In this document: one piece after another, positions 1 through 10,646 of the stretch
How positions within the stretch are numbered: the stretch's first letter is position 1
Layout of the letters: each line of letters begins with the position of its first letter
DNA from: Xiphydria camelus
Lineage: Eukaryota; Arthropoda; Insecta; Hymenoptera; Xiphydriidae
DNA: 64,000 nucleotides
Direction of reading: 5' to 3'
Assembly: GCA_963678675.1 (NCBI GenBank)
Contig: OY783197.1
Span: 3,382,400 to 3,446,399 of the forward strand
Made by a program: the position numbers and the translations under genes
Notes under the pieces: generated by a model
Told to the model about the DNA's origin: nothing
Seen by the model: the letters and a program-made list of their open reading frames with translations, nothing else
Database searches by the model: none

Positions 1-96
1 AGCTATCGGAGGAATGTTTTAAGAAACGCGAAAATGCTTAATCCAATATTTCAAACAAGAAATTGCTCGGCAACTAAAGTTGCCAGCGAGTACTAA
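1..96. repeat. Right end of a TIR element (family A)
   Basis: The first bases match the right terminus of a terminal-inverted-repeat family that recurs at 1200-1422, 10574-10646, 11760-11966, 39667-40505 and 46547-47503. The shared end reads as an AACTAAAGTTG core followed by GAGTACTAA or GAGCACTAA. The left end would lie before the window. TA-type flanks in other copies suggest a Tc1/mariner-like non-autonomous element. Confidence 0.55.
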
Positions 97-1797
97 TGGG
101 TTAATTTTACTATTTATTATTACGTAGTATGATCAACTCTCACGTTAATTAATATTTCAATTCTTTCTGGCGTAGAGTCGATAATTTCTTGCGATTATCT
201 TTCTGTTTTTCATCGTGAAACCTCATGAAAAAAATGTATTCATTCTATTAATTTTTACAAGGGTATAAGTATTTGAAAGGATTTGTTAATTTCGATAAAA
301 GCTTTCATTGACATTTATACATCCTTATATTTATTAACACTAGAACTACCTGTCAATTGCAAGTTCTAAGATAATCGTTTTGATGGATAATTATCTCGTT
401 ATCTATGGATTTTTGACATCCATCGCAAAAGAACTTTTTTGTAGATCAAAGTATAATCTACAAAAAAGTATTGTACCAATTTTGACAAAAACCTCATAGG
501 TTACGAGATAATCTGGGTTGAATAGCACTCTGAGAGAATTACGGTTTAATAAAATTAAAATATTCTTTCAAATGTGATTTCATCATGAGAATCTGGAAGA
601 TAATTAGGAAAAAAAAACCTGTGAACTCTACACCAGAAAGAACTGAAATATTTATTAAGGTGAGAGATGGTCATACTAACAATAAATGGTAAATTTCAAT
701 TCATGTAAGTTAGGAATGTACGAAATAAAAATGTCGATTCCCCACTAATTTGCACAAAGATGTACATCGCAAGGAAAGACGACACGGGAAATCGCTCGAG
801 ACTTGGAACGATAGAAAATCGTTTATTACTCGTATATCGATGGTTGACAAATTTACCGATCGTGAAAAATGCCATCGCTACTACGTTATTAAGTTGATAC
901 TCGTGCGCGGAGCACAAAAATATATGCAAGTCGACGACTCGTGGAGGTAACCTCATCCTATACCTTGTAATTAATTAATGCTAAAAATAAAATATTCTAT
1001 ATACTACTCGCTTACACAATCGATATATATACCTATATGTGTCTAGCAATCAGCATTATAAAAAAAGTTAATACAAAATATTCTTAGCGGTAGTAGTAGG
1101 AATAGACGCGGTACGTATATGTATTTACACAAAACAGATTCCTGTATAAAACCAATCATGCATGAGCCACCCGTTTAAACGCTAATTATTGTTCACCCAA
1201 TAATGCTCGGTATTATTTTCCTTCGCCAAACAATTCTTGTTTGAGATATTCAATAGATCGTCTCTCTGCAATGTTTAGGAATTGGTTTCAGAAGCTGTAC
1301 TCTTCTTCTTCCTTTTCTTCTTCTTTTCCTTCTTTTTTTTTTTTGTAAACAATGCAAAAATTCTTAATCCAATGTCTCAAACAAGAAACTACTCGGCAAT
1401 TAAATTTGTCAGCGAGCACTAATGGGTTAACATCGGTAGAAAGTATGCCCGATATTATTTCCGTAGGGTACCACCCCGCTGTGCGCCAAAACGCGTGACC
1501 CCGCTTCCGAAGACGCTCGACCGAGTGACGATTCACGCACGCACGTACGATCGAAGAGCGTGCGTGGAAAGGAGTGCGCGTCTCGCGTGAAACGGACATC
1601 AATCGGTATCTAAATGCAGTCGGGGGTGAATAGGAAAGATGCGAAGCATTGACAAGGACTGAAATATCGTCGTCTCTGACGACGTCTTACGGCCTTTAAG
1701 TAGGTACATATTACCAATTCCGCGATAAAATAGGCCGATCTCGCGCTAGCATTTCCATATACCTGCAGCGGCCGTGACGCGGTATACGTCGGGCGGG
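49..1797. repeat. Duplicated fascin 3' flank, copy 1
   Basis: About 1.75 kb here is nearly identical, with scattered substitutions and small indels, to 10603-12347. That second copy runs to within about 45 bp of the fascin stop codon, so this segment is a duplicate of the 3'-untranslated and downstream region of fascin, minus its coding exons. Both copies carry the same internal family A element, so that insertion predates the duplication. Similarity ends in a G-rich run near 1797. A 66-codon frame at 750-950 is shared with copy 2 but resembles no family I know and is probably non-coding. Confidence 0.8.
1200..1422. repeat. Family A TIR element inside duplicated segment
   Basis: The left end (TAATGCTCGG) and right end (GAGCACTAATGG) form an imperfect inverted repeat, with inner similarity around TTCTTGTTTGAGA. 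The interior holds a pyrimidine-rich CTTCTTCTT/poly-T run. The orthologous insertion in the other duplicate is at 11760-11966. Confidence 0.55.
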
Positions 1798-1984
1798 GGC
1801 ACCCCCAAGTCGCAATACTGAAAGGATACGCGGAGACCGGAACCCGGGGAATTTCCGACGCCTCTCGTCGGTCATTTATATCCTCTATACACACGGTAGC
1901 TTTACTGAATAAATAAATTGAAAACTAAATGAATTGTCCAATGACGCGCGCCTCGTTCGTTCGAATCGTTTGTGCTGTTTTTGA

Positions 1985-2840
1985 AGAGACGACCCGGAGA
2001 ACGCGGCGTTCGCTTGCGCGTCAACGATACGGAAGCCCTGAAGCGCTCCGGTTTCTCGGCCTCGCGCAAAACGAAATTCATAATGCACGGCTGGAAGTTC
2101 AGCGCAAATAGCCAAGACTTCGTGCAGATGAAATCCGGTGCGTAGGAATGTTCGGCAAAAAACGTATCGCCGCGCGGCCAGCGTAGGTACCTATACGTTT
2201 CACGTCGCAGAGTACCTGGCGCACGACGACTGCAACGTCATTCTGGTCGACTGGTAGCCGCTGGCCGCGAGCACCTACCTCGGGCCGATGCAGAATACCG
2301 ACAAGAGGTCGGGAGGAACGCCGCGCGATTCATCGGCTTTCTGGAGCGCGAAGACGGTAGAGCAGCTGCAGGACGTTCACTTCGTCGGTGAGTTTCCATG
2401 TCGATCGGAGGACGAAGCTGCAGCGGCTCCCTTTTAGGTCACTTCCTCGGGGCGCGCTGTAACTCTTGTATTTTCTTTGGTTGGAAGAAAGCGACAGTCT
2501 TCCCCCTAGTTTTCAAGGTCTTCCGATTTCCCTCTCCGGAATGTAAAAACCCCTTGAAAAGGGGAAACTGGAGCACAGATGGCCTTCGTTTCTGAAAGCG
2601 ACCCTTGAAAGAACTCACACTGCCGGGGGTACCAGCAGACCCGTTCGAGACTCGGTTGCCGGAGGATCGGCGCAACATGCGAAATAAATATCTTCGAAAC
2701 GTAACCAGCATTAGTTATTCCATAACAGCACGTCGCGGACAACACGGCTCTTCCCTGGCGAGCGAACGACTCGGCAGAATCGCCGGCCTGGACCCCGCGC
2801 TATTCGTCGACGTCATTCACTCGTGCGGTTGAGTTCGGAG
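1985..2840 (+). pseudogene. Pancreatic-type lipase family pseudogene
   Basis: Translated blocks on the plus strand match the insect pancreatic-lipase/phospholipase A1-like family in the right order: a TKFIMHGWK block near 2070-2097, the nucleophile-preceding NVILVDW block near 2234-2256, AASTYLGPM near 2269-2295, DVHFVG near 2370-2387, then GRIAGLDPAL and FVDVIHSCG near 2773-2829. The blocks lie in different frames. A stop codon directly follows the VDW block, and the piece between GLDPAL and FVDVIH is deleted. The 2370-2387 block still ends at a good splice donor (GTGAGT at 2388) and the stretch to about 2600 looks like a remnant intron. The active-site Ser exon is not recognisable. No product is expected. 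The family is inferred from motif order; the subfamily is unknown. Confidence 0.75.
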
Positions 2841-3070
2841 ATTCAACCCGTCTAGCGGGCTATCCCCGAACGGTTATGATCCCTCTACGCGCATGTGACG
2901 GTGGGGAGCATAGCTCCGAGCTCTCTCTCCCGAAGACCACTCATGCGCATGCTGTGAACTGTCGCTCTTGCGTTACGTTTTCCTGCAGCATTCTGCTACA
3001 AAACGCGTGGCACTCTATCCGAGTGAGAATTAAAGAGACGTTAAAAGAGAGTTTACACGAGATAAAGTAG
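2841..3070 (+). promoter_or_regulatory. Upstream region of ELAC2
   Basis: About 230 bp separate the lipase remnant from the ELAC2 start codon, so the promoter and 5' leader should be here or overlap the pseudogene. I see no TATA box. Assignment is by position only. Confidence 0.3.
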
Positions 3071-6000
3071 ATGACTTTCCGCGTTTTTTCGTCAACACGA
3101 AAAATCTGGTTTCGAACGGCGCCGAACCCAGATAGATTAACGAGCGTGGCCTGGTACTTTTCCGAGACGAAACGAGTATCCAAATCTGCCAGGCAAACAA
3201 AAGTAATGTTAACCAAGATTGCAGGACATCAGAAGTGGAAGCTTCACCTCGGGAAGCCCGCTAGCTTCGTCACCCTGAAGGTATTAATTCGTTCGACTTC
3301 CCGGTAACGTCTACTTTTCAGCGGCTCCTCTCGCTGACGCGAAAAAGTCGAGAGGAAAGCAGTCTAAAACTCGCGATTTTCTTCTATAATTCGATATTCT
3401 TCCTCTGAAATCACCTATTATTCAACTTCTCAGTTGAGTTTTTTCTTTTCAAGAGGGTCAATATTGTCAATTTTCTTTTTTTTTTTGCTTGTTACAATGG
3501 TGCTATAACCTCTATTTTGTCTACCTGCATTAAGGTGCTTCTGCACCTATGGTGTAAACGCGGATTCTTATTTCTTAAGGTACTTATTCCTCGCGTGGGA
3601 TGAAAAATTTTAGAGAATGCTAATTTTTTTGTAAAATGGAAATTAATATCATAAGATTATTTTTGAAAAGTATCAGGCCCGGTTACCGGGCATTTAAGAA
3701 AGAATTTTTATTTTTAAATTTGAAAATTTAACGTGTAACCTTAAGGAAGAATCCACTTTTCCACATTTTAATGTCGACATCTGCATGTTTAACCCTTTCG
3801 CTGCTCCAGACGTACATATACGCAAAAGGGCTACGCTCATTTCGTAACGGGAAACAATGTCCATACCAAACTTATCACACTTTCAGACCAAATATCATTA
3901 AAGGTCTCTATAAAAACATCTGCATGGATGTTTTTACACAAAAATATATAATTTGGTTCTTATAGAGACCTTTAATTATATTTGGTCTGAAAGTGTGATA
4001 AGTTTGGTATGGACATTGTTTCCGTTACGAAATGAGCGTAGGCCTTCTGCGACAAGTTTTGGGTGCGTTTCGAGGAGGTATGTCGGCCTCTTAATATTTC
4101 GTTCAAAATATAATAATCTAGTTGAATTAACGTTTCTTATCAGAAACTAAATTCGACAAATTGTCTCTTTTTCTTAAATTAGATTATGATACTCAGATTT
4201 AAGTTGCATAATACGAGACATAAATGTAGTCACAAAAAACATCCTTCATTCACTTCACAGATAGACAGCAATGCTGAAAATAGTATTTAGAAATTTGATT
4301 CCCGTATTAAGATTTCACTATGAGAGTATAAAAAATGCTGGAATTTATGATACGACTCTTGTGTTGCTAAAGTGTAGGAAATATAGAAACTGAAATAATA
4401 AGCAGCATACTTTCGACATTTAATTGCGTAGTAATGCAAGCATGACGCAATTTGGCTGCTTTTTTACGCATATTGATGCAATTTTTAAGGCATCCATACT
4501 GTCTTTAATTTTCAGCAAAATATATACTATACGCCGACGCATTTGTGCATAATTCTGCTACCATTTTTCAGTCAACAATGGCGTCATAATGCACACAATA
4601 TGTTGCCAGGTGTCTATCTGGGTTAATAAATATTGATGCTTCACATTGTATCTTATAAACATACCTATTTTTTATACTACTGCACGTTTGTAATAACTGG
4701 AAGATCTCCTTTTTTTAATTAAAATTGCCCCCTTCTTTTCCTTAAAATTTCCCCTATTTCCCCTGAAGTGCAATAAATAGGGACTGTGAAATTTGCAAGA
4801 GTCCACTGATCCACTGATTTGCGTTACAGGTAGCCGGCACGGGGGCTTTCGGTGCGCCGAAATGTCTGATCGTGTCGACGGACTCTAGTCAAAGCATATT
4901 CAATTGCGGTGAAGGCACTCAGAGGTTGGTCTTAGAGTATCGCTATAATCTTGACAGACTGGAGAACATATTTATAACGACTCCCATTTGGGACAACATC
5001 GGCGGGCTTCACGGAATGTTCCGCGCTCTGGAAGAGTCCGGCCTCTCGAACTTCGCGCTGCACGGTCCAGACGGGATGAACGAGATATACGGCATGACAG
5101 AGGCGTTTATCCACATGCAGAACTTTACCATCAAGACGGTCCCCTGCATGGTGATGAAAGAGTTTAACGACGCGACGATGAACGTCCGATATGTCTTGCT
5201 AAAGAAATCCGCCACGGCCGAAGCGACGAGCGACGATCGTGCCGCCGACGCCGCGTACGAGCTCAAGGGCGATGGCAAAAGAGCTCCCCTGGACGATGAT
5301 CTTGGTAAAAAGCTCAAGAAATTAAAATCGCCATCCGTCGGAGCTCCTATCCTTGGTTCAATGGCATACATTTGTAAGCTGCACTCGCGGCAGGGTAGAT
5401 TGTATTTCGAAAAGTGCGTGGAAAAGGGCATCGAGCCGGGCCCTATGTTAGAAACTTTAAAAGCCGGCCGCGACGTGACTCTCCCGGACGGTACCGTAAT
5501 CGCGAGCAAAGACGTGTGTTCGCCACCGGAACCCGGAGCGGTGTTCATCGGTGAGTAGAGGAAGGCGGCCGAACCGAGCGTCGCGAGCTTTGAAAAACAC
5601 TGAAGCATCATCTTTGCAGTGGTGGACTGCCCCACCGAGGATTACCTCGATAGCGTAGTGAATAACCCGCTATTCGAGAAACACCAGGCGACCGCGAGCG
5701 ACGCGAAGGACTTGGCCTTCTGCGTTGTTCATTTCACCCCGCAAGAGATCATGGAGAACGAGCGGTACAAGGAGTGGATGAGTAAATTCGACCCCAGTAC
5801 GCAGCACCTCGCAATGAACGAAAAAAATGAGTGCCTTGGCAGCGAGGGGGTTCACAGAATGAACCACAAATTGCACGTGCTGCATCCTCAGATATTTCCG
5901 CTGATTGACGTATCCTCCTGCCGAAACGGCGACGAATGCGAGAACGCGGAGTCCGCTTCGCGAAGCGATAGTAGTGTTAGCGAAGTCGTATTGTCGTTGA

Positions 6001-9000
6001 ATCTGAAGTGGCAATCACGCAGATGGAAAAAAAGGGCGATATACAAAAAGCTGCCCCCCAAGGTGTCTAGCGGTCAGGGAAATCTGGAAAAGCTGGAATT
6101 GTCAGGGAATTTGATGTTCCTGGAAAAATCAGGGAATTATCGGGGAATCCTGACATTTTTCTGGGGTTTTCCCTGAAGTCTTTAGAATGGCTTTTACGGA
6201 AACCGGGTTTTTGAAAATCGCAAGTCTGCTATATCGCGTTGCTACACTGCTATACCATATGAAGCTAAATTTACTCGTCAGGAAAGAAACTTCAATCGCT
6301 ATTGTCTCATTATTTATGAGCTTTTGGCCTACATCGATATGAGACTTTGCTGTCCTAAGTCCGTCTTCTTTTACCCTAAATTATTTTCAATTTATCATAA
6401 TGAATCAATCATCGAGTTTAGAATCCGAACTGAATGAATGCTTTAGTAACATAAAAGAATAACTTTAGACTAGTCAACACACAGAAATATACATGTATTG
6501 AGCCTGGAAATCCTGGAAAAATCAGGGTATTTCAAAGTCGAATTCTGCTAGACACCCTGTGACCAATTGATTCGTGAAAAGTATGCCTAACCAAATAGCT
6601 TTCCACCCGCGGCTTTGTCCGCGTAGATCTCGGGAATAAATAGAAATTCCTATACAAATTTCCATTCCCTTAAGGAATACGTTTCCAAGAATCCCCCCTT
6701 TCTTAATTTCTAATCGATAGGCCAAATACCAATTTTCATGGCTTTAATTTAAAAAATTACAGATTTTCAAACAATCTTACATCCTTTATTTTTACAAACT
6801 TAGGGGAAGAATTTCGTAAAATCCTTTTTTTGTTGGTGCTTACGTCACAAAAGAAACCTACTGTCCAGATTTTATGTAATTAGCTTCAGCGGTTTTGGCT
6901 CGACGTTGATGAATCAATCAGTCAGTCAGAACATGTTTTTTATATGTAAGTATATCATAAGAGAGGCTAAACTTACTCGCCAGAAAAAAAAAAACTTGAA
7001 ACCCTATTATCTCATTCTCTATATGAGCTTTTGGCTCATGTTTGTGTAATACTTTTTTGAAAATTATATTATCTACAATAAAGTTTTATATCAATGTAGG
7101 CAAAAAGTTCATAAACAATGAGATAATAGTGATTGAAGTTTCTCTCCTAGTAAGTTTAGCTGACTTTCTTATAGGTAACATAAAGAAGCCTTATCGCTAC
7201 CCGGTGGAAAATATTAACTTTTTCGGTCGGACGTTAGGCAAACTTTTCATAAACCAATCAGTCAGCTTTTTGTATATCGCCATTTTTTTTCTACCTGGGC
7301 AAACAAAGATTTATCCGTTGCATGGTAAATATAGTTGATCATTCGATTCTTTTTTACAGAGGGAAGACCAGCCTAAGGTACATTATCCCAGGACTCAAGA
7401 GAGAATACATTTGCTTCCGAAAAAAGGTTTGGACACTGATTCAGCAGTGACCATATATCCAAAATTCTACATCAAGGAGGTTTTCAAAAATACGGAGTTT
7501 ACTGAGGACGTTTTAGTCCAACTGCAGGAGAGGATAGACGCGAAAACGAAAGCGCTCGGGGAAATCGCAGAGTATCCCAAAGTATTGATGCTGGGTACCG
7601 GATCCTGCAAACCGAGCAAAGAGAGGAACACCAGCGGCATTCTCGTGAGATTCAACGAAGACAGCAGCGTCATAATGGACTGCGGTGAAGGGACGATAAG
7701 TCAAATCGTCAGGTTCTACGGAAAATCCGAGGCGGCTCACGTACTATCGAGTATCAAGGTTCGTACGGACTTTGCCTTGCTCATTTGCAAAAACATAACC
7801 AGGGTGTCTAGCGATCAGGGAAACCTGGAAAACCTGGAATTGTCAGGGAATCCTGACATTTTTTTGGGTTTCTTCTCTGAAATCTTTAGAATGGCTTTTA
7901 CGGAAATCGAATTGTTGAAAATAGCAAGTCTGCTATATCGCGTTGCTACATTAGTATAGTTCCGATCGTTCCGAAAGTGTAAGTTCTTATTGAGCCCTGG
8001 TGAGCTATATGCAAAATTGCTTCAATTAACTCATTTCTACCCAGGGCGCACAATATATCTCATCGACTTATCAGTCGAGACATTGAGAGTGCAACACACG
8101 TTCTTAAATGCGGCTTGTTTTACACCTAAGACTATTTTCAATTTATTATAATGAATCAATCATTGAGTTCAGAATCCGAACTCAAACCAGGTGGAAAGGA
8201 TCTATATGATTTATATATATTTTGTGTATAGAACATATGAGGAGTAGACTTTCTAAGTGCAGTTTCTCCATTCGCAGTTTGTCCTATAATCGCTAATAGT
8301 TTGTACACGACTGATGGACACAATGCAGTTTATTTGTCTAGGACATTTTCAAACGTTTATATAGCTGATGTTAAGAGATGCATTTAGGTTGTCCATATAA
8401 ACGTAACTTTTAAAGGAACTTGAAAATATTCGTACGTTGGCGAAAATCGGAAAAATGGACAAACTGAGTGTAGAAAGTCTGCTCCTCATATATACATTTA
8501 GGCTTAGTAAAATATATAATTTTAATATAAACCATAGAATGTATTATATATGAAGTGTATATTACAAAAATTAAGACAATATTGAAATAATACTATATAT
8601 AAACCATATATAGTTCGTATATGGTTTATATGTAAATTAAATAAGCCCAACATTTATATATCGTCGCGTCCAAGTAAAAAACTCGTAACTCATTTTTTTT
8701 TTTTTTTTGAATAATTGGGTTTTCCCGATTTTATATAAAAAAACCTCGTTAATTAATTCTACGACATGAATATTATTTATTAATATCTTATAAGAATACG
8801 CCATGCAACAGTAATTATTCAGTCTTATGCTTGTCTTGTAAAATTTAATAAAATTGACTTACAAGGTTTTCACTTGGACATGACGATATTGTGTACGAAA
8901 TATATATTATATATAATCCGTATAGATCTTTTCCACCTGGGAATGATGGCCTTAGTAGCATAAAAGAATAACTTTAGACTAGTCACATGGAAAAATACAT

Positions 9001-9953
9001 ATATTAGGCTTGTGGAAATCCTGGAAAAGTCGGGGAATTTCAAATTCTGATTCTCTGCTAGACACCTGGACAGGTCTGCGAGAGACGCGCGAAATTAGTC
9101 AGCCATTCCATTATCGTACAGGCGATTTACGTGTCCCACATGCACACGGATCATCACATGGGGTTGATCGGTCTGCTGAAAGCCAGAGAAAAGTTTAACA
9201 AGGAGCCTCTGCACCTGCTCGCGCCGTCCCAGCTGCTTCCCTATCTCAAGATTTACCACGCGAGGTACCAATCCGTGTTAGACTGCTTCATCTTTGTCCC
9301 GAACGAAGCTCTCCTGTCCGAGAGGTGCACGTTGAGTACAACGACGAGTACTTCGACGAAAGACGGACTTTACAAGGCTCTCGACATGAGCGATATCAGT
9401 ACGACACACGTCAAACACATAGCGCATTCCTTCGGCGTCGCCTGGACGAGGAGCAACGGGCAGAAGCTCGTGTACAGGTACGTAAAAGACGTTGCGAAGA
9501 ACGCGCAACGGAGCTCTCGGCTATTCCTGATCATCTCGCTGTACCTTCAGCGGCGACACGATGCCGTGCGAGGAGCTGGTGGAGCTTGGCCGCGACGCTG
9601 ATTTGCTGATCCACGAGGCCACCGTAGGCCCGGGGATGGACAGTGATGCCAGAGAAATGCGTCACTCCACGGTCTCCCAAGCGATAAGCGTCGGGGAGAT
9701 GATGCGCGCCAAGTTTATACTACTGACGCACTTTAGTCAAAAATGTTCGAAGATAGTAGAGTTACCCGAGGACATGGGGGTGAACGAGGGCAAAGTAGGA
9801 ATAGCGTACGATAACATGCAAGTGAGCCTGTCGGAGCTCCCTCTCCTTCCTCTACTGTATCCCGCGCTCACCCGCATGTTCGGTAGAGAGTTCCGAAAGT
9901 TGAAGTACTTGAAGCCCAAGGGAGGGATGAAGAAAATGCGCGAGAGTAACTGA
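3071..9953 (+). CDS. ELAC2: tRNase Z, long form (ELAC2), six exons, intact
   Basis: Zinc-dependent endonuclease that removes 3' trailers from precursor tRNAs; long forms act in nucleus and mitochondria. Exons: 3071-3280, 4830-5550, 5620-6062, 7360-7758, 9122-9477, 9551-9953. All junctions are GT-AG and phases agree, giving 843 aa (human about 826). The first ~60 residues are rich in Arg/Lys/Ser with few acidic residues, as in a mitochondrial presequence; a second in-frame Met in exon 1 (near 3206) could start a nuclear form. The amino half has a degenerate beta-lactamase fold (FNCGEGTQRL) and the exosite GP motif (EPGP). The carboxy half is catalytic: LGTGS ~536, DCGEGT, HMHTDHH with H597/H599/D601/H602, SFG histidine, SGDTMPC ~710, HEAT ~731, HST ~748, LTHFSQ with H770. 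Exon 3's donor appears to lie in a transposon end. Very confident identity; exon 1 rests on splice phase plus a matching FVTLK-VAGTG strand. Confidence 0.93.
3597..3785. repeat. Dispersed repeat, inverse copy of 52046-52240
   Basis: This part of ELAC2 intron 1 is the reverse complement of a stretch in PRPSAP intron 1 near 52046-52240, with only scattered mismatches. Shared landmarks are a CATTTAAGAAAGAATTTT run, a TAACGTGTAACC block and a TCCACTTTTCCACATTTTAA block. No coding content is seen. Confidence 0.65.
3829..4043. repeat. Foldback element, ~85 bp arms
   Basis: The left arm (about 3829-3916) and right arm (about 3960-4043) are near-perfect reverse complements, including TCATTTCGTAACGG and TAAAGGTCTCTATA. 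The loop contains a second small palindrome around TGCATGGATG. This is a MITE-like hairpin in ELAC2 intron 1. The rest of the intron (4044-4829) is AT-rich without recognisable genes. Confidence 0.8.
6059..6559. mobile_element. TIR element (CAGGGTGTCTAG family) in ELAC2 intron 3
   Basis: The left end reads CAAGGTGTCTAGCGGTCAGG, one base different from the CAGGGTGTCTAGCGATCAGG end of the copy at 7800. The right end reads CTGCTAGACACCCTG. Both copies share the GGAAATCTGG and TCAGGGAAT-rich interior. The ELAC2 exon 3 / intron 3 boundary (6062/6063) falls inside the left terminal repeat. Confidence 0.8.
6952..7175. repeat. Hairpin element (family C) in ELAC2 intron 3
   Basis: An imperfect inverted repeat: GAGGCTAAACTTACTCGCC on the left mirrors TAGTAAGTTTAGCTG on the right, with CTATTATCTCATT mirroring AATGAGATAATAG inside. 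Related copies are at 21503-21741 and 13441-14777, and a fragment is near 40918. No ORF of note. Confidence 0.65.
7800..9068. mobile_element. TIR element (CAGGGTGTCTAG family) with internal insertions, ELAC2 intron 4
   Basis: The left end is CAGGGTGTCTAGCGATCAGG and the right end is CTGCTAGACACCTG. Terminal sequences match the element at 6059-6559, but the middle is expanded to about 1.27 kb by AT-rich sequence with TATATA runs and a poly-T stretch near 8693-8709. No transposase is visible. Confidence 0.7.
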
Positions 9954-10570
9954 ATATTCGGTCGACCAAGTCGTGTAAAAACGAGCCGAATTTTCGGACG
10001 AGTAAATTGCGCGATAGCAAAGCGGATCTCTAATCACCTGTGCCGGATGCCGATGTTTGTCTACACCCAACGCGACGCACAGGGCTCACATTTGGTCACT
10101 TTTTTTTTCAATCAAGTCGGTAGAAAGTCATTTCTATTTTTAAGAGTCATTAAAAAAAAAAGTCATTATTTTTCAGATTTCGTCCCTTGATTCGTCAAAT
10201 AATTTCGTGACACCTTCCCGCCGCTAAAACGCTGCAACGATTCGTGTGAATATTCAATGTTGAGATGGTCATGCTGTCGGTACCCAGATTCTGTAAGTCG
10301 TTATGATGACGCGTAACGAGTACATAGTCTGTATCGAAACGCGCGTGTTTTTTGTAGCATTGTCCAAAACGGTAATTTTTTTTCAAACGAGGAGTCACTT
10401 TAATGACTACGATTTTAATCCGCTCTACATATTTTTTAACATCAGAGATTGAATAGGAGCCCCGGACGCACCACGGCCATAGCGTATGATCAAATCTTTT
10501 ACACTTTTGTGCAAATTAATGTGATCCAAAAATTTCTATTTCACACAATCCTAATTTACATGAAGTTAAC
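9954..10570 (+). other. ELAC2 3' flank
   Basis: Sequence after the ELAC2 stop codon, AT-rich with A-runs near 10153. I see no second gene. The ELAC2 and fascin genes converge on the repeat at 10574-12347. Confidence 0.4.
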
Positions 10571-10573
10571 CCG

Positions 10574-10646
10574 TTAGTGTGCTCAGTGTCATTTGCAGTT
10601 GCTAAACAAGAAATTGCTCGGCAACTAAAGTTGCCAGTGAGTACTA
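10574..10646. repeat. Very short family A element
   Basis: Both ends of family A are present within about 73 bp: a TTAGTGTGCTCAGTG left end and a CAGTGAGTACTAA right end. This looks like an internally deleted copy at the edge of the fascin-flank duplication. Confidence 0.6.

Noticed and set aside
750..950. 66-codon frame conserved in both duplicates (also 11239-11502)
   Set aside because: Both copies are from a very recent duplication of untranslated sequence, so conservation is uninformative; no homologous family recognised.
5009..5635. Long minus-strand frame across ELAC2 exon 2
   Set aside because: Shadow of a GC-rich ELAC2 exon; no family resemblance.
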